This document shows positions 28,375-36,720 of a DNA stretch of 64,000 nucleotides, one piece after another (within the stretch, counting starts at the first letter, position 1; the number at the start of each line of letters is the position of its first letter). The translations under genes and the position numbers were made by a program. This DNA is from Pseudidiomarina donghaiensis (GTDB lineage Bacteria; Pseudomonadota; Gammaproteobacteria; Enterobacterales; Alteromonadaceae): NCBI RefSeq assembly GCF_900116895.1, contig NZ_FPCF01000005.1:62001-126000 (forward strand), read 5' to 3'. The notes beneath the pieces were generated by a model that ran no database searches, was not told where the DNA came from, and worked only from the letters and a program-made list of their open reading frames with translations.

Positions 28375-30903
28375 ATGAAAAAGAACAACTTTACCCGCAC
28401 GTCGTTGGCGGTGCTTGTGCTCAGCGGTAGTCTCTTTGCTGTAACTGGCTGTGGTAGCAGCTCGGACGATGCGCCACCACCTGCCACGGGAACACCACCA
28501 CCAACCGAACCAACTGGCTTAGTGGCATTTGCACCAAATGGCAATTTGGACGTTGATGTAACTTGGACCGACTACGGTGTGCCTTACGTTAAAGCCGATA
28601 ACATGGAGAGCTTAGGGTTCGGTGTTGGCTTTGCGTTTGCGCAAGATAACTTGTGTATTTTGGCCGACCAAATTGTGAAGTTTAATTCGCAGCGCGCGCG
28701 CTTCTTCGGGCCCGATGCGGTGCCAGGCTCTGGCGATTCAGAGAATCTACTCACTGACTTCGGCTTTTTGACACTCGGTATTCGAGATAACGCTGAAGCA
28801 GGCTTTGCACAAATAAGTGAGCACGCACAAGCGTTAATGACTGGTTATGCGGCGGGCTACAATAAATATATCAACGAAACGCCAGTTGCTGATATGGACC
28901 CAACCTGCGCGGGTCAACCTTGGGTGCGCGATATTAGCCCAATTGACCTCATGACCTATGCGCAAGGCGTTGCTTTGTTGCCAGGTGCGGCTAATTTTAC
29001 CGGTCCGTTATTCTTGGCAGTACCAAGCAATCAAAGCTTCGTCACAGCGGAAGACGGCCAGCCCGTTACCTTAGCCTTTGACCCCGAGACCGTTGGTATT
29101 CCAGACACCAACCCAACCGAAGCTGGTTCAAACGGATGGGCAATTGGTAGTGACCTTAGTGCGTCAGAAAAGGGCATGCTGATTGCCAACCCGCACTTTC
29201 CACACACTGGGAATCAGCGTTTTTGGCAGTTTGGTATTGAAGTGCCTGGTCACTTAAAAGTGGTGGGCGGTTCGCTGTCGGGAATGCCAGGTGTTATCAA
29301 TATTGGTTTTAATGAAAACGTGGCGTGGACGCATACGTTTTCGACTGCGTCACGCTTTACGGTTCATCGCCTAACGTTAGACCCAAATGACGCAAGCGGC
29401 ACCAGTTATATGCTCGACGGTGAAAGTGTACCTATGACCACTAAAACTCACGAAATTCAGGTGGCGACAGGGGCTGAAAGTAGCATGACGCTGCGCAAAA
29501 CGAGTTATTACAGTGAGTTTGGGCCAGTTATTGTCATTCCAAATGCACTGCCGTGGGGTACCGACCAAACTGGCCAAGCCGTTGCTTATGCGTTGCATGA
29601 TGCCAACCTGCCAAACTATGACTTGTTTGACCATTGGTTGGGCATGAATATGGCATCGAGTATTGAGGAATATAAGCAAACTTTTGTGGACTATACCGGC
29701 ACTGTTTTCAACAACGCGATGGCGGTCGATAAACATGGCCAAGCGTTTTTTACCGATGGCTCGTCAGTACCTAATATCGTGCCAGAAGCACTAGCAGAGT
29801 GGGGCGCCAATCCGCTCTATCAAGCCCTGACACAACAGGCTGGATTGTTTATTTTCCCTGGTGACGATAGCCTCTATATGCCACAGGGTACAGTACCGTT
29901 TGCGCAGGCTCCTCAGCTTGAGCGTACCGACTTTGTGCAGAATTCAAACGATAGTTTTTGGTTAACTAACCCTGCAGCACCAATTAGTGGGGTTTCGCCG
30001 CTTTGGGGCCCTGTTGGAAATCAGCAGTCACTGCGTTCGCGGTTGGGGCAAAAAATGCTAGCCGAAGGCGGCTCGGTTGATGGCCGTTTCACGCGTGAAG
30101 ACTTGATTGATCGCCTTATTGGTAACCGAAACTTCTTGGGTGAAGCTGTACTAGCTGATTTATTGGCCCAATGCGAAGCACAAGGAACTACACCTGTAAC
30201 GATGACAGATGGCAGTGCGGTTGATATTACTCCTGCGTGTCAAGCACTAGGGTTGTGGGATGGTCGCATGAACCTTGCTAGCCAAGGTGCCATGATGTTC
30301 CGTGAGTTTGCCTTCGAATTTAATCGTGATCCGCAGTGGCAGATTGCATACGATGCAGCGCAACCAACCACGACACCAAATACGCTTGCAGTAAACGATA
30401 CGGTGTTGCAGCAATTAGCAACCGCGCAACAGCGCATTATAAACGCGGGTTTAGACCCTGCAGCTAGTTTAGGTAGCGTACAGTTTGTTGAGCGTAGCCT
30501 ACCCGATGGTACGCCATCAGGGGAGAAACTGCCTTGGGGCGGTGCGCACAATGTCGAAGGTGGTTTCAATGTGTTCCGCAGCAATATGGGTAATGACGGT
30601 ACCGTGTTACCGCGTCATCGTTACCCGTTACTGCCAGGTAGCGACTTGAGTGCCGCAGCGGGCGGGTATCACATTACCTATGGCTCAAGCTGGATGTTTG
30701 CGATGGAATTTACCGAAGATGGCCCAGTTGCTAACGGTCTATTAAGTTATTCGCAAAGCTCAAATATAGGTTCAGATCATTATATTGATCAGACTTTACT
30801 GTATTCATCTGAGCCGCAGCTTCGTCCGTTGCACTTTAGCAACAGCGATATTGAAGCGAACGCGGTAACAACCTTGAATCTGACGGGCGACTCGCTGAAT
30901 TAA
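28375..30903 (+). CDS. Penicillin/AHL acylase family lipoprotein (Ntn-hydrolase)
   Basis: I preferred the ATG at 28375 (842 aa), 7 bases after AGTAGG, to the one at 28369. The signal ends in AVTGC, a lipobox with Cys near 26, followed by a Ser/Pro-rich linker, so the mature protein is lipid-anchored. Domains follow the Ntn-hydrolase plan: an alpha segment, a spacer, and the beta-chain nucleophile in GSNGWAIG (Ser about 252) with downstream MPGVINIGFNENVAWTHT. Autocleavage before that Ser is expected. Family members hydrolyse the amide bond of acyl-homoserine lactones or beta-lactams; the true substrate is open. It is the only gene between arfB and a terminator. Confidence 0.87.
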   Translation: MKKNNFTRTSLAVLVLSGSLFAVTGCGSSSDDAPPPATGTPPPTEPTGLVAFAPNGNLDVDVTWTDYGVPYVKADNMESLGFGVGFAFAQDNLCILADQIVKFNSQRARFFGPDAVPGSGDSENLLTDFGFLTLGIRDNAEAGFAQISEHAQALMTGYAAGYNKYINETPVADMDPTCAGQPWVRDISPIDLMTYAQGVALLPGAANFTGPLFLAVPSNQSFVTAEDGQPVTLAFDPETVGIPDTNPTEAGSNGWAIGSDLSASEKGMLIANPHFPHTGNQRFWQFGIEVPGHLKVVGGSLSGMPGVINIGFNENVAWTHTFSTASRFTVHRLTLDPNDASGTSYMLDGESVPMTTKTHEIQVATGAESSMTLRKTSYYSEFGPVIVIPNALPWGTDQTGQAVAYALHDANLPNYDLFDHWLGMNMASSIEEYKQTFVDYTGTVFNNAMAVDKHGQAFFTDGSSVPNIVPEALAEWGANPLYQALTQQAGLFIFPGDDSLYMPQGTVPFAQAPQLERTDFVQNSNDSFWLTNPAAPISGVSPLWGPVGNQQSLRSRLGQKMLAEGGSVDGRFTREDLIDRLIGNRNFLGEAVLADLLAQCEAQGTTPVTMTDGSAVDITPACQALGLWDGRMNLASQGAMMFREFAFEFNRDPQWQIAYDAAQPTTTPNTLAVNDTVLQQLATAQQRIINAGLDPAASLGSVQFVERSLPDGTPSGEKLPWGGAHNVEGGFNVFRSNMGNDGTVLPRHRYPLLPGSDLSAAAGGYHITYGSSWMFAMEFTEDGPVANGLLSYSQSSNIGSDHYIDQTLLYSSEPQLRPLHFSNSDIEANAVTTLNLTGDSLN

Positions 30904-30926
30904 AAGCAGTGGCTGACTAACTTCTA

Positions 30927-30954
30927 AAAACCTTCTCTAATTGGAGAAGGTTTT
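30927..30954 (+). terminator. Intrinsic terminator after the acylase gene
   Basis: AAAACCTTCTC (30927-30937) pairs perfectly with GAGAAGGTTTT (30944-30954) around a 6-base loop, followed by CTTTG. An 11-bp stem ending in a T-run, 24 bases after the stop codon, is a standard Rho-independent terminator. Confidence 0.88.
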
Positions 30955-30997
30955 CTTTGCGTTAGAACAATTTCATACCGAAAGCTTATTTTAGCTA

Positions 30998-31026
30998 TTG
31001 ACGAAATATAACCTTCCAACCATAGT
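30998..31026 (+). promoter_or_regulatory. Candidate sigma-70 promoter for the SQR gene
   Basis: TTGACG (30998-31003) and CATAGT (31021-31026) are separated by exactly 17 bases, about 35 bases before the SQR start. The -35 matches the consensus at 5 of 6 positions and the -10 at 4 of 6. Inferred from sequence only. Confidence 0.45.
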
Positions 31027-31061
31027 TAAGCTGTTCAAAAAAACATCAAATAGGTAGCGTT

Positions 31062-32342
31062 ATGTCTAAAGTTGTCGTGGTTGGAGCAGGGCTTGGTGGC
31101 GTGTCAGTTGCTTACGAACTCAGAGAAAAACTGGCTAAAGGCACTGATATTCTGGTGATTGGCGAAGGTAGTGAATTTAATTTTGTGCCTTCGAACCCTT
31201 GGGTGGCATTGGGTTCGCGTAAGCGCGAAGATGTCGTGATGCCGATTGGCGAGCTATTTCACAAGCGTGATATTAACTTTTCGGCCGCCGGCGTAAAAAC
31301 CATAAACGCTGACCAAAACAGTTTAGAACTGAACTCCGGTGAACACATAGACTATGACTATTTAGTGTTGTGCACGGGGCCTAAACTTGCATGGGAAAAT
31401 GTACCAGGCGCGGGCCCTGAGGCTGGAGGTAGTCACTCTGTTTGTACCGTTGACCACGCCGTAAAAACCCATGACGATGTGCAAGCATTATATGAACAAC
31501 CAGGGCCTGTGCTTATTGGCGCGTTACCGGGGGCCAGTTGCTTTGGCCCAGCATACGAGTACGTATTGTCATTAGAATACGAACTTAGAAAACGAAAAAT
31601 TCGTGATCAAGTACCCATCACTTTTATCACCCCAGAACCTTATATTGGCCATATGGGGTTAGGTGGCGTTGGTGACTCAAAAGGCTTTATGGAGCACAAG
31701 TTCCGCGAGCACGGTATTAAGTGGATTTGTAACGCCAAAGTCACTGAATTTGCCGATAGCCACTGTCATTTTGACGAACTTGATGCACAGGGGCAGGTGC
31801 TGACAACGCAGCAACTAGCCTATAAACATGCGATGTTTTTGCCGCCATTCAAAGGTTCGCCAGCTGTTGCTGCGGTGCCTGATCTATGTAACCCAAAAGG
31901 CTTTGTCATAACCGACCAGCATCAGCGCTCGCCAAAGTACCCGAATATTTTTGCGGCTGGCGTATGTGTGGCTATCGCGCCCATCGAAGCAACAGCAGTG
32001 CCGGTAGGTGCACCAAAAACTGGGCTGATGATAGAGTCGATGACATCGGCCATTGTCGAGAATATGAAAGCGTTAATGGCCCAGAGCAACACCTTGGTAG
32101 AACCAACCTTAAGTGCATTGTGTCTGGCTGACATGGGAAATACCGGTGCCGCTTTTCTCGCAATCCCACAAAACCCGCCGCGTAACCGCAATTGGACGGG
32201 TAGCGGTCGTTGGGTTCATTGGGCGAAAGTGGCCTTTGAAAAATATTTTATGTATAAAGTCTGGCGCGGCACGTCAGAGCCGATCTATGAGAAGATTTCA
32301 CTGCGCTTTATGGGTATAGAGCGCCTTAAACCGCCCAAGTAA
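31062..32342 (+). CDS. sqr: Sulfide:quinone oxidoreductase
   Basis: The 426-residue flavoprotein of the disulfide oxidoreductase fold starts with the FAD-binding VVVGAGLGGVSVAYEL. It resembles the Acidithiobacillus-type SQR closely and keeps all three functional cysteines: C128 in HSVCTVDHA, C160 in GASCFGPAYEY and C354 in SALCLADMG. The C-terminal amphipathic region (VAFEKYFMYKVWRG) would bind the membrane surface. SQR oxidises sulfide to polysulfide or zero-valent sulfur and passes electrons to the quinone pool, giving detoxification or supplementary energy. Its 3' end overlaps the convergent hydratase gene by 17 bp. Confidence 0.93.
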   Translation: MSKVVVVGAGLGGVSVAYELREKLAKGTDILVIGEGSEFNFVPSNPWVALGSRKREDVVMPIGELFHKRDINFSAAGVKTINADQNSLELNSGEHIDYDYLVLCTGPKLAWENVPGAGPEAGGSHSVCTVDHAVKTHDDVQALYEQPGPVLIGALPGASCFGPAYEYVLSLEYELRKRKIRDQVPITFITPEPYIGHMGLGGVGDSKGFMEHKFREHGIKWICNAKVTEFADSHCHFDELDAQGQVLTTQQLAYKHAMFLPPFKGSPAVAAVPDLCNPKGFVITDQHQRSPKYPNIFAAGVCVAIAPIEATAVPVGAPKTGLMIESMTSAIVENMKALMAQSNTLVEPTLSALCLADMGNTGAAFLAIPQNPPRNRNWTGSGRWVHWAKVAFEKYFMYKVWRGTSEPIYEKISLRFMGIERLKPPK

Positions 32343-33213
32343 CCGTCCCTTCAAGACGCTGAAGGTTGTCTTCAGCACCGCACACTTGGTATTTGCCGGT
32401 ATTGTCGTCTGTTTGGCAGTACCATAAAGACACATTAGCTGGCAATTCAACTGGGCGCTTAAATGTTACATCGATAGCTGTAATCGGCCGTTTCATACTG
32501 CGTTCAATTTCCGCCTGAGCCCGAGCGGACATGTACATTCCATGAATAATTGGCTGATCAAAACCAAACCAGCGCGACAGAAATGGGTGCAAATGAATTG
32601 GATTAAAGTCACCGGATAAACGCGCGTAACTGCGACTGGTTTGGGCATCTAATTGCCAGGTATTCATGCAGTGCCAGTCACCGTTGGGAGCATCAACAAT
32701 TTTCGTCTCTTTTGGTTTGCGAGGGCGTTCCGGCTGCTTCGGCATAACTTGATATTGACTAACGCAAGTTGCAACATGCTGTTCCGACTGCCAAAACTCA
32801 ACGATAAATACCGGGCGTAAACGACGTGGCGACACATTTGGTCCGCGTGCTGGCACTTGAATAGAGGCTTTTAAGTGAAAGCCCTCGTCGGGGTCGAGCG
32901 GCAGTAATTGCTCGATACGATTGCTAACATGAACTAGGCCAGGCGCTGGCCATGGGAAATGTTCGCCAAGCATTTGCGCTAAGTGCACCCGCTGCGCTAA
33001 ACAATAAATCAGCGTGAGAGGAATAGGGCTGATAAACCCGCCAAATGCATCGTGATAGCGTTGTACCAATTCAGCAGGAAATGCCGGAGCGCGGAATTCA
33101 GCATTGAGTACATTCGCTTCTGCGGCTTCTTGGTCTTTGCGCGCCACTGTAAATAGTGAGCGCACAAACATGCCGGGAAGGTTTGGTAACGTGACTGGGG
33201 TATCCACGTGCAT
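32326..33213 (-). CDS. MaoC-like (R)-specific acyl dehydratase family protein
   Basis: I favour the start at 33213 (295 aa, MHVDTPVTLPNLP) because AAGGAT lies nine bases upstream; an in-frame ATG at 33234 also exists, with AAGGAT then inside the coding region. The C-terminal half carries the hot-dog hydratase 2 motif YARLSGDFNPIHLHPFLSRW with the catalytic Asp and His, then GFDQPIIHGMY. The N-terminal half looks like a second, degenerate hot-dog domain. Members hydrate enoyl-CoA or act on beta-hydroxyacyl chains in fatty acid or polyhydroxyalkanoate metabolism. The substrate here is unknown. Confidence 0.85.
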   Translation of the reverse strand: MHVDTPVTLPNLPGMFVRSLFTVARKDQEAAEANVLNAEFRAPAFPAELVQRYHDAFGGFISPIPLTLIYCLAQRVHLAQMLGEHFPWPAPGLVHVSNRIEQLLPLDPDEGFHLKASIQVPARGPNVSPRRLRPVFIVEFWQSEQHVATCVSQYQVMPKQPERPRKPKETKIVDAPNGDWHCMNTWQLDAQTSRSYARLSGDFNPIHLHPFLSRWFGFDQPIIHGMYMSARAQAEIERSMKRPITAIDVTFKRPVELPANVSLWYCQTDDNTGKYQVCGAEDNLQRLEGTVTWAV

Positions 33214-33318
33214 TACGTTTTCATCCTTAAACATACGGGCTATAAAACCACATTAAGGCTAAGTATATACCGCTTGTGTCGTTGAACAAACCCTACCACA
33301 ACAGCCCACATTGATTAC

Positions 33319-34181
33319 TTAGGCAGTGATTACGCTGTAAACCACGGTGATAACGAAAACACTGAGCAACAAAAGGCTATAAGCAAAGCCTGAAACCAAA
33401 AATTTTACGGCCGTGAACAACCACCCTTGTTGATAAAAATTCTTTTGGGTTAGAAACAGATAGATAAACATCCAAGTGAAGATACTAAAATCAATCCAGC
33501 TTCCAAGGCGACTCAAGAATTCTATACCAGTTAATGAAGCAAGCGCGGTTGTCACTTCTGCTGCGCCAACAGCAAGCATTAGCGACAGTAAAATAAACCC
33601 ATGGGTATGTAGCGCAACAGTCAGATGTTCCAAGTAATAGTGACGTCGGAATACATAGATTAATTTTAAGAATAGAGCCCAAAACGGCAGCATCAACAAC
33701 ATCAACAACATCATTTGTGGTGTTAACTGAATAATGCGTTGGGTGAAAATATCCGGGTTTTTGACCAAAAACCGAAGCCGCTCATTAATGCGGGCTTGTT
33801 CCTCTGCTGGCAAAAATGGCAAATCCATACGTAGGTCTTCAGCGGCAACAATACCGACGGCAGCATCTGAGTTTAAGGCATCTGCGGTATTAGCGTCGGT
33901 AGTAATAATGCCCTTGTCTATAGCCGCAAGGGCGGCACATATGAGGCGTGTCGGCCGCGCATAAACTCGAGCGAAAGAAACCCCGGGCGTAAAAATAGTC
34001 CCCGCAAGGTTCGATAAAAACGCGAGTCTCAGTGACCCAATTCGCCCATTAAATCGCCAAGTACGGCGAATATACTGCGAATATAAACCCGATGATGCTG
34101 TCCGCAATGGTGGCAATATTCACCTTGCAAAGGCTGCTGACAATTTAAACATTGCTGCTCATGTGAAGCTAATTGTTCCAC
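33319..34181 (-). pseudogene. DUF3667 zinc-ribbon membrane protein, broken by an in-frame TGA and a frame change
   Basis: Reading from a GTG at 34181 gives a zinc ribbon, CLNCQQPLQGEYCHHCGQ, followed by IRSIFAVLGDLMGELGH and then TGA at 34031-34029. The same frame continues past the TGA with clear family sequence (DSRFYRTLRGLFLRPGF, then MRGRHASYVPPLRL) and hits a TAG at 33920-33918. The remaining part is in another frame, 33319 to about 33920, with VFRRHYYLEHLTVALH and three or four membrane helices ending in VITVVYSVITA. The hydrophobic helix expected right after PPLRL is missing, which points to a small frame-shifting deletion. The gene lies 23 bp after the coiled-coil protein gene on the same strand. 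A sequencing error could explain one lesion but hardly both. Confidence 0.8.
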
Positions 34182-34204
34182 GTTAACCTGTCATAAAGTT
34201 GGCG

Positions 34205-34501
34205 TTAATTATCGCCATCATCGTCCTTTTTTTCAGCTTTTGCGCCGGATTTCTTCTCATCCGATGACTTAGCCTTTAATTTTTCACTTTGTTCAGCGCG
34301 CTGTTTTTGCAGTGCTTCTTTCTCGGCTTTCATTTTTTCACGCAACGCGTCACGCTCCGCTTTCTTTTTGGCTGCTTCTTGTTTGGCCTGTTCAGCGGTT
34401 TGTTGCCCTTGTTGCGACGATTGCGACTGGGCCAGTGCAGGCTGCGCTAAAACAAAAGTAGTGGCGACCAATGCCGATAATAAGGTTAGTTTGCGAGTCA
34501 T
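34205..34501 (-). CDS. Small exported charged coiled-coil protein
   Basis: The 98-residue protein has a clear signal peptide (MTRKLTLLSALVATTFVLAQ, cleavage after ALA near residue 24). A mature chain made almost wholly of Gln, Ala, Lys and Glu follows, predicted as one continuous helix or coiled coil from about residue 35 to 80, ending in an acidic DDDGDN tail. AGGAG precedes the ATG. No known family is recognised and no function is claimed. It is divergent from the WYL-type regulator and is followed by the broken DUF3667 gene. Confidence 0.75.
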   Translation of the reverse strand: MTRKLTLLSALVATTFVLAQPALAQSQSSQQGQQTAEQAKQEAAKKKAERDALREKMKAEKEALQKQRAEQSEKLKAKSSDEKKSGAKAEKKDDDGDN

Positions 34502-34629
34502 AGCGAAATACTCCTGTGAGTCGTGTTATTTAAGTTTTAAGGCTTTACTGTTGTAAGTAAAGCTTTAGCACGGTCACTATACAATGTGGCATAGTATTAT
34601 TTTGCGGTTGTTTTACAAAAAGTAATTGC

Positions 34630-34648
34630 TGCGACAAGATTTGTCGCA
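34630..34648. promoter_or_regulatory. Perfect palindrome TGCGACAA-GAT-TTGTCGCA, candidate operator
   Basis: An 8-bp perfect inverted repeat with a 3-base centre lies in the divergent gap between the coiled-coil protein gene and the regulator gene, 48 bases before the regulator start. Position and symmetry suggest a dimeric repressor site, most simply for autoregulation. No match to a named motif is claimed. Confidence 0.5.
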
Positions 34649-34695
34649 AGTTAGCGGTAAGCTATCGAGTGACACAGATGACAAGGAGCAAGTCA

Positions 34696-35217
34696 GTGCA
34701 GAGCGTATTAAGATACCTAATGATGTTACGCCATGTGCCTCGGCAGCCACACAAAATTGACGCGAAGACATTGCAACAGCGCCTTTATGAACAAGGCGTT
34801 GACGTGAGTGTTCGCACAATACAGCGCAATTTGATTGAGCTTTCAGAAGTGTTCCCGTTAACCGCGGATGAGCGCTCTAAGCCTTATGGCTGGAGTATTG
34901 CGCAAAGTGCACCGCAGCTACCGTTTTTAAATTTAGCCGACCACGCCCGCCCTAGTGCGGTCGCACAAGTCAAACTAAAGTGTGCGGCAAGCCTATCAAA
35001 CCTGTTAACGAACAACCCTCTGCATCCGCAACAAGTTGTTGAAATGAATAGCGAGCACTTTATTGTTACCGCCACAGTGGCGATTAGCAACGAGCTAGTA
35101 GCTTGGATACTAAGTTGTGGTGAGCATGCGGAAGTTTTGGAGCCCAAACAACTTCGCGATGAAATTGAAGGGCACATTCGGCGAATGCATGCCAGCTATA
35201 ATGGCCACAAAAAATAA
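34696..35217 (+). CDS. WYL-family transcriptional regulator lacking the WYL domain
   Basis: I placed the start at the GTG at 34696 (173 aa), 7 bases after AAGGAG (34683-34688); an upstream GTG at 34669 and ATG at 34678 have no comparable site. The N-terminal winged helix-turn-helix (QSVLRYLMMLRHVPRQP; VSVRTIQRNLIELSEVFPL) and the linker RSKPYGW are typical of YafY/WYL regulators. The C-terminal part from VAQVKLKCAASLSNLL to AEVLEPKQLRDEI matches the WCX domain. The roughly 140-residue WYL ligand-binding domain normally between them is absent, and the frame runs straight through. The result should still bind DNA but would lack the usual sensor. Confidence 0.75.
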   Translation: MQSVLRYLMMLRHVPRQPHKIDAKTLQQRLYEQGVDVSVRTIQRNLIELSEVFPLTADERSKPYGWSIAQSAPQLPFLNLADHARPSAVAQVKLKCAASLSNLLTNNPLHPQQVVEMNSEHFIVTATVAISNELVAWILSCGEHAEVLEPKQLRDEIEGHIRRMHASYNGHKK

Positions 35218-35232
35218 CTACCCCCTGAGCTG

Positions 35233-35682
35233 TTATAGGGCGTTTTCGTGGCGCAATAGCCATTCTTTTTTATCGAGCCCACCAGCATAGCCAGTCAGCG
35301 TGCCGTTAGCGCCAATAATGCGGTGGCAAGGAATGATAATCGCGATTGGGTTGCGGCTATTTGCCAGCCCCACGGCTCGCACTCCTTTCGGGTTTTTTAT
35401 CAAACGAGCAATATCGCCGTAGCTGGCGGTATGGCCGTACGAAACGCTTAGTAATGCCTGCCATACCTGTTGCTGAAAATCCGTTCCAGCAGGGGCAAGT
35501 GGCAAGTCAAAGATTAATCGCTTGCCATTAAAGTATTCAAGAAGCTGCTGCGCAGCCTGCTCGGTAACGGTGCAAGCCCTTTGGCAGAGGGGAGCACAAA
35601 AAGAGACATCGGTAATATGGTTACCGTTTTCGCTGGTTGCTGTAACTGGCCCTAAAGGCGATTGCAAGGTAGATTGAAACAT
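35233..35682 (-). CDS. ogt: Methylated-DNA--protein-cysteine methyltransferase (Ogt)
   Basis: This 149-residue suicide repair protein removes methyl groups from O6-methylguanine. The acceptor Cys is in IIPCHRIIGANGTLTGYAGG near residue 118, and the helix-turn-helix block FQQQVWQALLSVSYGHTASYGDIA precedes it. Length is short, like single-domain Ogt rather than two-domain Ada. It begins 2 bp after the stop of the universal stress protein gene, so the two are likely co-transcribed. Confidence 0.95.
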   Translation of the reverse strand: MFQSTLQSPLGPVTATSENGNHITDVSFCAPLCQRACTVTEQAAQQLLEYFNGKRLIFDLPLAPAGTDFQQQVWQALLSVSYGHTASYGDIARLIKNPKGVRAVGLANSRNPIAIIIPCHRIIGANGTLTGYAGGLDKKEWLLRHENAL

Positions 35683-35684
35683 AA

Positions 35685-36545
35685 TTAACGCAGTATCAGC
35701 ACCGGCGTTTCACTGTTATTTATCATGCTCGTTGTGGTGCTGCCGACTAAAAACTGGCGGATGCGCGAATGGCCATAAGCACCCATGACCAAAACATCAA
35801 GTTGGTGCTGATGTTGGTATTCATGCAACGCGGGCTCAACCTCACCAGCAATCAGTGCAACCGTTACTTCGTGACCATGGTTTGCTAATGTCTTTTGCGC
35901 ATCAAGAAGTAGCTTTTGATTGACTTCAGTGTCGACGTCTACCATGACGATATGAATTGGCAGCCCTTTAAACAATGGGCTTTTGGCCACCATGTCGATG
36001 CCCTTCTCGGTTGTTTTACTGCCATCATAGGCAAACAGTACGCTTTGCGGTATTTGGTACTTTTCGGGGGTTAACAAAATGGGGCGGTGAACAGATCGAA
36101 TAACGGTTTCAAGATGACTGCCAATGTGACGTGATTCACGCTCTTGCTCGCTACTGTCTTGGCCATGAATACCCAATACAAAAAGCCGCGATTCGTGCTC
36201 AAGCATGAGCAGCGTGTCACTCAAATCACCATGACGCTGACGCATAGTAACCTGCTCTATACCGGCTTTACGCGCACGAACTTGCGCAGCTTCAAGCATA
36301 TGGTGCCCTTGCTGCAGGGCTAGTTTGTTGCGTTGTGCGTCTAGTTCGGCAAGTTCGTCAAGCAAGATTTCGCGACTGCCCAAACCGATGTTGCCGGTCA
36401 TGTCGGTTGTAACGGGGTAACGGCCTTCATCAAGGACGTGTAACAGAGTGAGGGGCGCTTGCATTTGTAAGCTTGCCCATGCGGAATAATCGCACACGGC
36501 ACCGGTGGCCCGTGAACCATCAATACAGGCAACTACATTTGTCAT
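35685..36545 (-). CDS. Two-domain universal stress protein (UspA family)
   Basis: The 286 residues contain two tandem Usp domains. The first (1-140) begins TNVVACIDGSRATGAV and ends near GSHLETVIRSVHRPILL. The second (about 155-286) begins SVLFAYDGSKTTEKGIDM and ends in the nucleotide-binding MGAYGHSRIRQFLVGSTT followed by NSETPVLILR. The second domain keeps the ATP-binding Gly pattern (G-X2-G-X9-GST), so it is likely the ATP-binding half. AAGGAG precedes the ATG. It is divergent from the Nramp-like transporter and upstream of ogt. Confidence 0.9.
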   Translation of the reverse strand: MTNVVACIDGSRATGAVCDYSAWASLQMQAPLTLLHVLDEGRYPVTTDMTGNIGLGSREILLDELAELDAQRNKLALQQGHHMLEAAQVRARKAGIEQVTMRQRHGDLSDTLLMLEHESRLFVLGIHGQDSSEQERESRHIGSHLETVIRSVHRPILLTPEKYQIPQSVLFAYDGSKTTEKGIDMVAKSPLFKGLPIHIVMVDVDTEVNQKLLLDAQKTLANHGHEVTVALIAGEVEPALHEYQHQHQLDVLVMGAYGHSRIRQFLVGSTTTSMINNSETPVLILR

Positions 36546-36720
36546 TGTTATTATTCTCCTTGTAGCCCATTATTTTGGCAGTGGCATTTATATTGGCATA
36601 ACTGAACCAGTTCGTGCATTGACTCATGCATGATAATGACATGTTCATTGATGTCTTTGAAGTCGAATAACGAACAAGTTATTTTGAAAGAACAAACCGA
36701 AACAACCCAAAAGGTGCAGT

